Positions 15,555 through 24,666 of a DNA stretch of 44,310 bases are shown here, one piece after another. A model generated the notes under the pieces. That model did not search any database. It was not told the DNA's origin and saw only the letters and a program-made list of their open reading frames with translations. Positions within the stretch are counted from its first letter, which is position 1, and each line of letters begins with the position of its first letter. The translations under genes and the position numbers were made by a program. This stretch comes from Flammeovirgaceae bacterium UBA2371 (GTDB lineage Bacteria > Bacteroidota > Bacteroidia > Cytophagales > Cyclobacteriaceae), in assembly GCA_002345965.1 (NCBI GenBank), contig DDTF01000031.1:1-44310 (forward strand). Direction: 5' to 3'.

Positions 15555-17648
15555 TTGGCTAATTTTTTTGATACTTCCATTGAATTCCTGAAAGGCGTTG
15601 GCCCTCAACGTGCGACACTATTGCAGAAGGAATTAAAGCTTTTTACCTATGGTGACCTGATTCAACAATATCCATTTCGCTATGAGGATAGAACCAAATT
15701 CTATGAAATCAAGGAAGTAAGCGAAGCCATGCCGCACGTTCAAATCAAAGGAAAAATCATACGCTTTGAAATGATTGGGGGAGGCAGAAAAAAAAGACTG
15801 GTGGCCCATTTTGAAGACGGTACCGGAAAACTGGAGCTGGTATGGTTTCAGGGTATCAACTGGATATTGGATAAGATCAAGCCCGGAATTGAATACATCG
15901 TTTTCGGTAAACCCAACCGATTTGGAAGAACAATTTCCATTGCACACCCGGAAGTAGAACCCGTAACTATAAGCAAAGAAAAGAAGGGATTTCTGCAGCC
16001 GGTATACCCGCTTACAGAAAAGTTACGCTCAAAATACCTGGACAATCGCTTTTTGGTAAAGTTGCAGCGCGAATTACTTACGATGGCGATCAATCACATC
16101 AGAGAAACCCTACCGGATGAGCTATTAGAGAAACAACGACTGATTTCAAAAAAAGACGCGCTGATCAACATTCATTTTCCCAAGACGCATCAACTGCTAG
16201 CGGCAGCGCAACAACGATTGAAGTTTGAGGAGTTGTTTTACATTCAGTTGCGTCTCATCAAAATGAAACTGGTGCGACAAGAAAAATTCAAGGGCATAGT
16301 GTTCAACGATGTAAGCATTCTTACCTCCTTTTACGAAAAGCATTTGCCCTTTCCTTTAACGGGAGCACAGAAAAGAGTGATTCGCGAGATTTATGCAGAC
16401 ATGAAATCGGGCAGACAAATGAACCGACTGCTGCAAGGTGATGTGGGAAGTGGCAAAACCATTGTGGCCTTTATCTGTATGTTGCTGGTGATTGGCAGTG
16501 ATGCTCAAGCGGCATTGATGGCTCCCACAGAAATACTGGCACAGCAGCATTACGCTAATTTAAAAAAGTATGCAGACCTGATGGGGCTTTCTATCTCTTT
16601 GCTTACCGGCTCTACCAAGAAAAAGGCAAGAACAGAACTGCACTATAGACTGGAAACGGGGGAACTGAAAATTTTAATTGGTACGCATGCTCTTATAGAA
16701 GATGGGGTGAAGTTCAATCGCCTTGGTTTGGCGGTTATCGATGAGCAACATCGTTTTGGTGTTGCTCAACGATCTAAACTTTGGCAGAAGAATAAGAACG
16801 TGTATCCTCATGTATTGGTGATGACAGCTACACCTATACCCCGCACATTGGCCATGACCCTGTATGGTGATCTGGAAATTTCAGTCATTGATGAATTGCC
16901 AAAAGGCAGAAAGCCCATTAAGACTACGCATCAATACGATTCTCATCGATTGCAAATCAATGAATTCATGCGTCAGCAGATTGCTGCTGGCAGGCAGATC
17001 TATATTGTATATCCTTTGATAGAAGAATCTGAAAAATTGGATTTGAAACACCTAATGGATGGTTACGAAAGTGTAGCACGTGCCTTTCCTGAAGTGCCCA
17101 TCAGCATTTTGCATGGCAAGATGAAACCGGATGCCAAAGAATTTGAGATGGGACGTTTTGTGAAAGGAGAAACAAAAATTATGGTGGCGACTACCGTTAT
17201 CGAGGTTGGTGTTGATGTGCCCAATGCTTCTGTGATGATTATTGAAAGTGCGGAGCGATTTGGACTTTCCCAACTACATCAATTACGAGGAAGAGTTGGA
17301 CGTGGGGCTGACCAATCTTATTGTATACTTGTGACAGACTACAAACTAAGTGCCGACTCCAAGATCAGATTGAATACCATGGTGAAAACCAATAATGGGT
17401 TTGAGATTGCAGAGACTGACTTAAAACTACGTGGCCCGGGTGATCTGATGGGTACACAACAAAGTGGGGCATTGGATTTGTTGATAGCGGATTTAAGTAA
17501 AGACGGACTGTTACTTCAACAAGCCCGTGATCAGGCAACTTGGATATTGGAAAAAGACCCAGATCTGCAATTACCTCAGCACCATGTGATTAAAACTCAA
17601 ATTGAATCACTGCGCAAGACAGTTGTGAACTGGAGCAGGATCAGTTAA
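15555..17648 (+). CDS. recG: ATP-dependent DNA helicase RecG (TTG start)
   Basis: Branch-migrating helicase that remodels stalled forks and Holliday junctions. The wedge/OB domain at the N terminus opens with LKGVGPQRA (about 13-21). Helicase motif I is GDVGSGKT (about 295-302), motif II is DEQH (about 395), motif III is TATPIPRTLA (about 422-431), and motif VI is QLRGRVGRG (about 578-586). The TRG region follows, and the protein ends at 697 residues as usual. The start is TTG: the typical M-ANFFDT opening begins at that codon and no ATG is available. It follows gldD in the same orientation and continues the DNA-repair theme of the locus. Confidence 0.96.
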   Translation: MANFFDTSIEFLKGVGPQRATLLQKELKLFTYGDLIQQYPFRYEDRTKFYEIKEVSEAMPHVQIKGKIIRFEMIGGGRKKRLVAHFEDGTGKLELVWFQGINWILDKIKPGIEYIVFGKPNRFGRTISIAHPEVEPVTISKEKKGFLQPVYPLTEKLRSKYLDNRFLVKLQRELLTMAINHIRETLPDELLEKQRLISKKDALINIHFPKTHQLLAAAQQRLKFEELFYIQLRLIKMKLVRQEKFKGIVFNDVSILTSFYEKHLPFPLTGAQKRVIREIYADMKSGRQMNRLLQGDVGSGKTIVAFICMLLVIGSDAQAALMAPTEILAQQHYANLKKYADLMGLSISLLTGSTKKKARTELHYRLETGELKILIGTHALIEDGVKFNRLGLAVIDEQHRFGVAQRSKLWQKNKNVYPHVLVMTATPIPRTLAMTLYGDLEISVIDELPKGRKPIKTTHQYDSHRLQINEFMRQQIAAGRQIYIVYPLIEESEKLDLKHLMDGYESVARAFPEVPISILHGKMKPDAKEFEMGRFVKGETKIMVATTVIEVGVDVPNASVMIIESAERFGLSQLHQLRGRVGRGADQSYCILVTDYKLSADSKIRLNTMVKTNNGFEIAETDLKLRGPGDLMGTQQSGALDLLIADLSKDGLLLQQARDQATWILEKDPDLQLPQHHVIKTQIESLRKTVVNWSRIS

Positions 17649-17731
17649 TTGATTCAAAAATCCCCATATACGGTTCATAAGTACTCATAATTGGGTTATT
17701 TTCATTAACTTGATATACCCAAAACTGGATT

Positions 17732-18490
17732 ATGAGAAAAGATTACAGAAGATCGTTGCTCTGGCTGATTGTCTATTCCTTATTGAGTTGGCCCCTTTTA
17801 GCTCAAAATGTCCAGATTTCAGGTATCGAATTGGTTGGTGAAGAGATCATCGTTCACTATAACTTGCAGGATTCTAACCCCACCAATGAATATTCCCTGG
17901 ACCTGTATGCATCTAATGATAACTTTTCTGCGCCATTAAAGCGGGTAAAAGGTGACATCGGAAACGAAATCAAACCTGGAATTGACAAAAAAGTAATTTG
18001 GAGACTGCGAGATGAATTGGGTGGCTATTCAGGGAAAATAGCGTTGGAGATAAGGGGAAAAGTTTTTACGCCCATAGTAAAAATTCAGGAGTTTAATGTG
18101 GACAAGAAGTACAAGCGTGGTAAATCTTATCCACTCAGTTGGAAGCCCGGAAATACCAATCCCATCAACATTGAACTATTCAAAGGCACACAACGCATTT
18201 CCGGTGAAGTTAACCACCCCAATTCAGGCTCATCTCTTTTGTCCATTCCCGCAGATGCGGTCAAAGGAGATGATTATAGAATTAAAATTACCGATACCAA
18301 AAATCCTACAGGGATAGTGTATACCCAGAATTTTATGGTTGTGCCCAAACTTCCTTTGTTGATTAAGGTGATTGGCCCTTTGGCCATAGTGGGAGGTGCT
18401 GTAGTTGTATTGGGTGGTGGAGGAGGCGAGAGTGCAGGCACAACTGCAAATACTGAGTTGCCCTATCCGGCTTTTCCAAGTGGCAATTAA
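17732..18490 (+). CDS. Exported beta-sandwich protein with C-terminal membrane tether
   Basis: A signal peptide (about 1-24, ending WPLLAQ) is followed by two small beta-sandwich modules. The first (about 27-115) has the pattern VHYNLQD...SLDLYASNDNF...VKGDIGNEIKPG..KKVIW, a module seen at the N termini of many exported Bacteroidota proteins. The second (about 118-206) resembles the Kre9/KNH-like Ser-Thr-rich domain, with the LSWKPGNTNPINIELFKG turn. A hydrophobic helix (about 209-230) then runs into a run of glycines and a short Pro-rich tail. It is the first gene of a tight run with the giant T9SS protein (18 bases downstream) and the caspase-like gene. I infer a membrane-tethered binding or assembly partner; no function is known to me. 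Confidence 0.75.
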   Translation: MRKDYRRSLLWLIVYSLLSWPLLAQNVQISGIELVGEEIIVHYNLQDSNPTNEYSLDLYASNDNFSAPLKRVKGDIGNEIKPGIDKKVIWRLRDELGGYSGKIALEIRGKVFTPIVKIQEFNVDKKYKRGKSYPLSWKPGNTNPINIELFKGTQRISGEVNHPNSGSSLLSIPADAVKGDDYRIKITDTKNPTGIVYTQNFMVVPKLPLLIKVIGPLAIVGGAVVVLGGGGGESAGTTANTELPYPAFPSGN

Positions 18491-18508
18491 CCTTTTTAGG
18501 AAAGAAGT

Positions 18509-21500
18509 ATGAAGAGATTTTTTTCAACAACGGTACTAATTTTCAGTGGGATCATTTTCTCTTTTGGGCAGGGCATTTGGACTGCCGCCAATGGACCATT
18601 TGGAGGCAATGTAAATGATGTAGTTTATCTCACCGGAGATGTAATGCTGGCGGCCTCAGCAGGAGGGATTTACCGTTCTACTGACAATGGAAGTTCCTGG
18701 GCTAGAGTAACAAGTGGGATTAATCAGTTTGATGTAAGTTTTACTGATTTAGAAGTTGATGCAGCAGGCAAAGTATACGCTATCACCTATTCGTATTTGT
18801 ATACATCCAACGACAGTGGGACCTCATGGACAAAAGCAAATACAACTCAATTTTTTGGAGGAAGGATTTTAAAGGTTGCTCCAGATGGCGATTTATATTT
18901 GGCAACAGATAACCAAGTCTTAAGATCCTCAAACGGTGGAGTATCATTTGCAAATACACTTTATGTTGCCGGCAATTATATTACAGGACTTCAGGTGAGT
19001 GCCTTAGAGTCAGTTTTCGTTGCAAGACAAAATCAATCCATACAAAAAGGCACCAACAACGGGACTTCATGGTCGGATGCTGGATCATCGGGATTTCCTG
19101 CTATTGCAAATCATACCTACAGAATTGCCTTGGATAATGCTTCACCCAACAACCTGTATGCATTGACAGAAGTAGGTCCTTACAAATTATCGACCACAGG
19201 CAGTGCATGGACATCAGTGAAGAGTAACCTGGCAGAAACCAACTTTTATGGAAATATCTTTTATAGTTCAGGAAACTTGATTCTTTTCAATAATGATGTT
19301 AGCAAAATGTTTACATCAACTGATGGTGGTGCCACCTGGAGCTCAGGGAAAGATTACTTTCGATCTGAAATCATTGCGTTTACATCAAAGTCGGCAACTG
19401 AATTTTTTAAGATCAGAGGCACCTATGGAGTTTATAAATCGGTAGACGCAGGTATTTCCTGGAATAGTGCCAACAGTGGCATAAGGGCTGTTAATCCTAG
19501 AAGTCTTTTAATTACACCAAATAATAATCGACTCCTGATTCCTGCTAATGACAAAGGGTATCAAATTTCATTGGATGATGGAGGCACCTGGGATTTGGTA
19601 AGTTCAGGCACGACTGACCGATACATAGCGGGAATGTTAAAGCTTGCAGACAATTCAATAATTGCTCACGGTGAAGGACTAATTAGATCTGGTAATGACG
19701 CAACATCTTGGACGGTACAAAACACCAATGGATTTTATAGCCCTATGGCAGTGAGTGGTAATGTGCTATATACATTACAGGGGACAAACCTGATGGTGAG
19801 CACAAATTATGGAGTTAACTGGACCTCCACCGCCATCTCTGGTATTTCGGGAAATTATGACAAAATTCTTGTGGACAATTCGGGAAATGCATACATAAGA
19901 GAATGGAGCGACAACAGAGTTTATAAAATTCCAAATGGCTCTTCTACAGCAACACAATTATCTCCCAATGCGAATGACTTTACTCTGGTGGGAAATACTC
20001 TTTTTATTCTTTCTTCTTCCACCGCGATGCAGAAATCTATTGATGGTGGCAGCAGCTTTACGCAAACGACTTGGTCTACTAATAATGCGGCCACCAAAAT
20101 CTGGGCTTATTCAGATAAAGATATTTTTGCCATGCGCAATCAGAATGGCAAATTTCAAATTTCAAATGACGGAGGCAGTTCGTGGACTACACGTGATCTG
20201 GTGCATACGGATGCATTTGTTAATGATGTGAAGTGGGTGGAAAAAAATCACCTGACAGGAGGCGGCAAAGACCTATTCCTATACCTGGCACCAAATTCAT
20301 CAGTTGTACATAAAAGCACGAACGGAGTAATCCCACCAAAGGCACCCTCAAACCTGACTTTAAAAGGAACTACTTATAATCAAGCTACAATTATTTGGGA
20401 TTTTGATATTACTAATTTTAATACCGAGTCTTTTGTAATAGAATCATCAGAAGGCAATAACACCTCTTATTCAGAATATACTGAACTAAACTATCTCTAT
20501 CCCAATACTTTGGGGAAGTGGGATTTTCCAATTGGAGGTGAGCCTGGAACACAACTTTATGTTAAAGTAAAGGGAGTAAACAGTGCGGGAAGTTCTCCTT
20601 ACAGCAATGAATTAGTCATCAATTTTCCCGCACAATGTACTTCTGATATTCCAGATAACAGAAGTTGGACAGCTGTGGCAACAGCCGATCCCGGATTTAC
20701 GGCAACAGGTTCTTCCCCTCCATTTATAAATACGGCAGCCTCAATCAGACTAAGAGCCGGCACCGTCAATACCTTTGATATTGACGACTATCTATTAGGC
20801 ATTGACAATACAAATAATAATGCCATTATAGATGAAAATTGCGGGCAAATTTACTTGGCACAAAATGGGTATCACCTGACAAGTAGCAATGGAACATGGG
20901 ATCCAATTACGGGTAAACTAATTTTAAAATGGGAGACTACACCGTTTTACGATCCATATTTTAAAGGAACAACTGAGTTTACTTTAAACGCATCAGACCC
21001 CGTTCCCAACACCCCGGACATTCAGATTTACCTTTATTCTGGAACTGAAGTTTTGATAAATTGGGGGCAAACTAATTTTGCGTCAGATTTTACTTTGCAA
21101 AGAGCAACCAATGCAGGCGGGCCTTATACCACTGTAGCCAACATTACTTATCCGTCTGTTTTTTATTTGGATAAAAATCTGACAACCGGGGCGACATATT
21201 ATTATCGCCTCCTTGCCAATAATGCCACTGGATCTTCAGCGCCATCTTCGGTAAAATCAATTCAGGTTCAAAATGTGTTGTTCCGACCTGTTGAGAATGA
21301 TATCCAATTGAATTTTGAAAATCAACAAGGGGTTTCCTGGGGCGACTTGGACGGAGATGGATGGGAAGATATCGCATCCCCGTCATTTGTAAATAATGCC
21401 GGACAAAGTGTTCCCCCTGTTTTTTACAAAAACCTTGGCGCGACAAATCCAGGTCAATTTGAAAGAAAAACCATCGCTGTGCTTGCCAATGAAAATACAG

Positions 21501-24500
21501 CAGTAAGCAGAATGATTAACATCTTTGACTTTAATAATGATGGCAAGCTAGACATGTATATTGCCAGAAGCGGAACATTAGTGTCCGATTTACTTCTTAT
21601 TAATAATGACAATGACTGGACCTTTACAAAAACAATAGTTCCTACAACAGATAATTATCTCACAGGTTTTAGAGGTTCTGCTGTACTTGACTACAACAAA
21701 GATGGATATGCGGACATTTTTGCTGGCCAGGACAATTCCAACAGAGCGATACTACTAAGAAACAATAACGGCTCTTCATTGGTGGATGAACCAATTGGCA
21801 CTGTCGTGCAGGATGTGGGGCTGGAGAGAACTATTAGTACGATTGACTTTGATAATGATAATGATCTTGACATTTTCATTTTCGATTATGCCAATCCCGC
21901 AAAAGTTAGAGGATATAAAAATAATGGAGACGGGACTTTTACAAAAATAACGGGCTCTCCTTTATTTGATAGCGATTTGATTATCAACATGAGAACTGCC
22001 AGTTGGGGTGATATAGATAATGATGGCGACTTTGATTTGTACATTGGCACTCAACCAAGTTCGATAGCCAACCGGCTATATGTCAATAATGGGAATGGAA
22101 CATTCACCAGTGCTAGTGGGGGTGATATAACCCAGGTAAGCGCTGCTTATGGTTCTACCTTTGGTGACATCGATAATGATGGTGATTTGGATTTGGTCTC
22201 TGCGGGTTTTTTATCCAATATAATATTCCTGAATGATGGTACCGGAAATTTCACAAAGTACGCTCAGGAGGAAATGTTGACACATCCAGATATTTTCAGC
22301 ATTGGCATAGCAATGTGTGATTTTGATCGTGATGGATTTCTTGACATTTATCCTTCCAAAGGTCAGACCAACGCTATTGACTTACCTAACTTACTTTACA
22401 AAAACACCCTTAATCCGAGTGGATCAAGACATTGGTTAGAGGTAAAGCTAGTGGGCACTGCATCGAACAGATCAGCAATAGGCGCAAAAGTTAAAGTAGT
22501 GACCAGTTCTCCAAGTAGAACTCAGATCAGAGAGATTTCTGCACGAACAGGGTATGGAAGTGCCAATAGTTTGATAGCCCATTTCGGTTTGGGTTCAGCT
22601 ACGATAATTAGTCAGCTTATCATTACATGGCCATCGGGGGCAGTTCAAACATTGAATAATTTAACTACAATTGATCAGGTACTTACGATTGAAGAGGATG
22701 TGGCAGGCCCAACGTTTACATTTAATCCATCACATAATAGTACATCGGCTCCCATTGGAAATAAATTAGACATCACGCTTAATGAGAATGCTACTCCAGT
22801 TGCGGGCAAGTTTATTACAATAAGAAAAACATCAGTTGGATCTACCCCAATCCAGACGATTGCCGTAACTGCTGGAACCGTTAATGGCAACACATTTAGC
22901 TATACTTTGTCTGCAAGTACAGAGTATGAAAAAGATTACTTCATTAGTATTGATGCGGGGGCATTTGTGGATAAGTATCAAAACGGATCGTTGGCTGTAG
23001 CACCCACTGAATGGACTTTTAAAACTGAAGAGGCGCCTGACTTGACTTTTCCCATAATTACGTTTAATCCTAATGATTACATTTCATTGCCAAAAGGATT
23101 TGGCACAGGCAACAAAATTGTGGCACTCGCATCTGACAATAAGTCGGTCACTTCCTTTTCTATGTATTATAGAAAAGTTACAGCAACACAATACAATCAG
23201 GTGTTTGGAAGTTTCACTTCAGGGTCTTCGTATGAATATCCATTGTTGGAATCCTTTTTTGATGATATGGGAATGGAATTTTACTTCGAGGCAAAGGATG
23301 CTGCCGGTAACACTACACGATCACCAGCTACAGGCAATTACCGTATAATTTTAGAATTCGATGACACCAATACGACTCTATCTATAGCAAGTGGAGCAGG
23401 AGCTAATAATTACCAAATAAGGAGTGTGCCATTTGAAAACTTACCCTCCAATGAGATAAGTGTGCTATTCGATGAATTAGGTCAACCTGATGGGACCAAA
23501 TACAGAATATTGAGGTATAAAAATAATCCGGAATCATGGTTGGAATACCCCAACGGATTCAATTCAGTAGCAAGAGGTGAAGGGTACTTTATGCTGGTGA
23601 GGGAAGGCGCTAACATCAAGTTTGGAAGTGCAAGTGCCCCAACAAATTCTCAAGGAAATTTATTTACAATCAATTTGGTGGCAGGGTGGAATCTTATAGG
23701 AAATCCATATACGGTAACTGCAAGTTGGAATGAATCTATTGCTGGGCTTACGGGTGTAGGAGGTTTAAAGGCTTATCAAAATGGGGCTTATGTGGATGGA
23801 AATGACATGCCTATTTTCAGTGGTGGATTTGTGTTTGCAGATGTGGCCCAGCCTGTTTCAGTTAAACTGAAGACTTCATTAACCGGAGGGAGATCCAAGA
23901 GTGAATTTACCTCGGAGTTAAATCAACAGAAATGGATTGTGCCTATTAAACTGGAGCAAGCTGGGTCTGAATTTTTATTGGGAGGGATTGGGATGCACCC
24001 GATGTCAAAAGTTACATATGATGACTTTGATGACTTAACACCTCCTGCTATTAATGGCCGTTTGGAATTAGCATTTAAGCATCCTGAACATTTTATGAAA
24101 GTGTTCAGTAAAGATGTTGTGCCCACTGCTGATAATGGAGAATGGACCTTTTCAATTATCTCTGATAAAGAAGGTTTGGCCACTTTGTCGTGGGATCCAA
24201 TGAAGTTTGGAGACAATTCAAAGGAATTGATGTTGTTCGATTTAGCAATTCAAAAGGTTGTGGACATGAGGCAATCCAATGCTTATGTTTTTGATCCCAA
24301 GGCTTCAACTGAGTTTAAGCTTTATTTTGGAGAGGATTTACAAAGCAAAATATTACCTAATGGTGTAGGTTTAGCATACCCCGTACCAAATCCAGCCAGG
24401 GAAACTTCAACTATTTCATTTACACTTTCAGAGCAGTCATCGACATATCAAGTGGGCTTGGAAGTATACGATATGATGGGACGCTTTGTGAAGCGTTTGG

Positions 24501-24646
24501 AAAAAAACACTTTAGGTCCGGGTTTTTATACTTATCGCTGGGATTTGGACAAGGATGTTGCTAATGGATTATACACTTACAGGCTATCGGTTTCTTCAAA
24601 TGGGAATAGTGTAACACATGCAAGAAAAGTAGTTGTCAATAGATAG
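18509..24646 (+). CDS. Giant secreted mosaic: Asp-box propeller, FnIII, FG-GAP repeats, ASPIC/UnbV, T9SS type A sorting domain
   Basis: A 2045-residue exported protein. The signal peptide (about 1-21) ends SFGQ. About 55-560 carries some ten Asp-box motifs (for example STDNGSSW and TSTDGGATW), as in BNR/sortilin propellers. A fibronectin III-like domain lies at about 608-708, an undefined module to 830, and a second FnIII at about 830-922. From about 945 to 1275 there are seven calcium-type loops such as DLDGDGWED, DFNNDGKLD and DIDNDGDFD (FG-GAP/VCBS). An ASPIC/UnbV domain is at about 1306-1395, then Ig-like domains to about 1617 and the GWNLIGNPY element near 1725. The final 90 residues (PVPNPARE to KVVVNR) are a T9SS type A sorting domain. 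It should be anchored at or released from the cell surface. Substrate or ligand is unknown. Confidence 0.88.
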   Translation: MKRFFSTTVLIFSGIIFSFGQGIWTAANGPFGGNVNDVVYLTGDVMLAASAGGIYRSTDNGSSWARVTSGINQFDVSFTDLEVDAAGKVYAITYSYLYTSNDSGTSWTKANTTQFFGGRILKVAPDGDLYLATDNQVLRSSNGGVSFANTLYVAGNYITGLQVSALESVFVARQNQSIQKGTNNGTSWSDAGSSGFPAIANHTYRIALDNASPNNLYALTEVGPYKLSTTGSAWTSVKSNLAETNFYGNIFYSSGNLILFNNDVSKMFTSTDGGATWSSGKDYFRSEIIAFTSKSATEFFKIRGTYGVYKSVDAGISWNSANSGIRAVNPRSLLITPNNNRLLIPANDKGYQISLDDGGTWDLVSSGTTDRYIAGMLKLADNSIIAHGEGLIRSGNDATSWTVQNTNGFYSPMAVSGNVLYTLQGTNLMVSTNYGVNWTSTAISGISGNYDKILVDNSGNAYIREWSDNRVYKIPNGSSTATQLSPNANDFTLVGNTLFILSSSTAMQKSIDGGSSFTQTTWSTNNAATKIWAYSDKDIFAMRNQNGKFQISNDGGSSWTTRDLVHTDAFVNDVKWVEKNHLTGGGKDLFLYLAPNSSVVHKSTNGVIPPKAPSNLTLKGTTYNQATIIWDFDITNFNTESFVIESSEGNNTSYSEYTELNYLYPNTLGKWDFPIGGEPGTQLYVKVKGVNSAGSSPYSNELVINFPAQCTSDIPDNRSWTAVATADPGFTATGSSPPFINTAASIRLRAGTVNTFDIDDYLLGIDNTNNNAIIDENCGQIYLAQNGYHLTSSNGTWDPITGKLILKWETTPFYDPYFKGTTEFTLNASDPVPNTPDIQIYLYSGTEVLINWGQTNFASDFTLQRATNAGGPYTTVANITYPSVFYLDKNLTTGATYYYRLLANNATGSSAPSSVKSIQVQNVLFRPVENDIQLNFENQQGVSWGDLDGDGWEDIASPSFVNNAGQSVPPVFYKNLGATNPGQFERKTIAVLANENTAVSRMINIFDFNNDGKLDMYIARSGTLVSDLLLINNDNDWTFTKTIVPTTDNYLTGFRGSAVLDYNKDGYADIFAGQDNSNRAILLRNNNGSSLVDEPIGTVVQDVGLERTISTIDFDNDNDLDIFIFDYANPAKVRGYKNNGDGTFTKITGSPLFDSDLIINMRTASWGDIDNDGDFDLYIGTQPSSIANRLYVNNGNGTFTSASGGDITQVSAAYGSTFGDIDNDGDLDLVSAGFLSNIIFLNDGTGNFTKYAQEEMLTHPDIFSIGIAMCDFDRDGFLDIYPSKGQTNAIDLPNLLYKNTLNPSGSRHWLEVKLVGTASNRSAIGAKVKVVTSSPSRTQIREISARTGYGSANSLIAHFGLGSATIISQLIITWPSGAVQTLNNLTTIDQVLTIEEDVAGPTFTFNPSHNSTSAPIGNKLDITLNENATPVAGKFITIRKTSVGSTPIQTIAVTAGTVNGNTFSYTLSASTEYEKDYFISIDAGAFVDKYQNGSLAVAPTEWTFKTEEAPDLTFPIITFNPNDYISLPKGFGTGNKIVALASDNKSVTSFSMYYRKVTATQYNQVFGSFTSGSSYEYPLLESFFDDMGMEFYFEAKDAAGNTTRSPATGNYRIILEFDDTNTTLSIASGAGANNYQIRSVPFENLPSNEISVLFDELGQPDGTKYRILRYKNNPESWLEYPNGFNSVARGEGYFMLVREGANIKFGSASAPTNSQGNLFTINLVAGWNLIGNPYTVTASWNESIAGLTGVGGLKAYQNGAYVDGNDMPIFSGGFVFADVAQPVSVKLKTSLTGGRSKSEFTSELNQQKWIVPIKLEQAGSEFLLGGIGMHPMSKVTYDDFDDLTPPAINGRLELAFKHPEHFMKVFSKDVVPTADNGEWTFSIISDKEGLATLSWDPMKFGDNSKELMLFDLAIQKVVDMRQSNAYVFDPKASTEFKLYFGEDLQSKILPNGVGLAYPVPNPARETSTISFTLSEQSSTYQVGLEVYDMMGRFVKRLEKNTLGPGFYTYRWDLDKDVANGLYTYRLSVSSNGNSVTHARKVVVNR

Positions 24647-24666
24647 ACACCTCAACATTTTAGATT

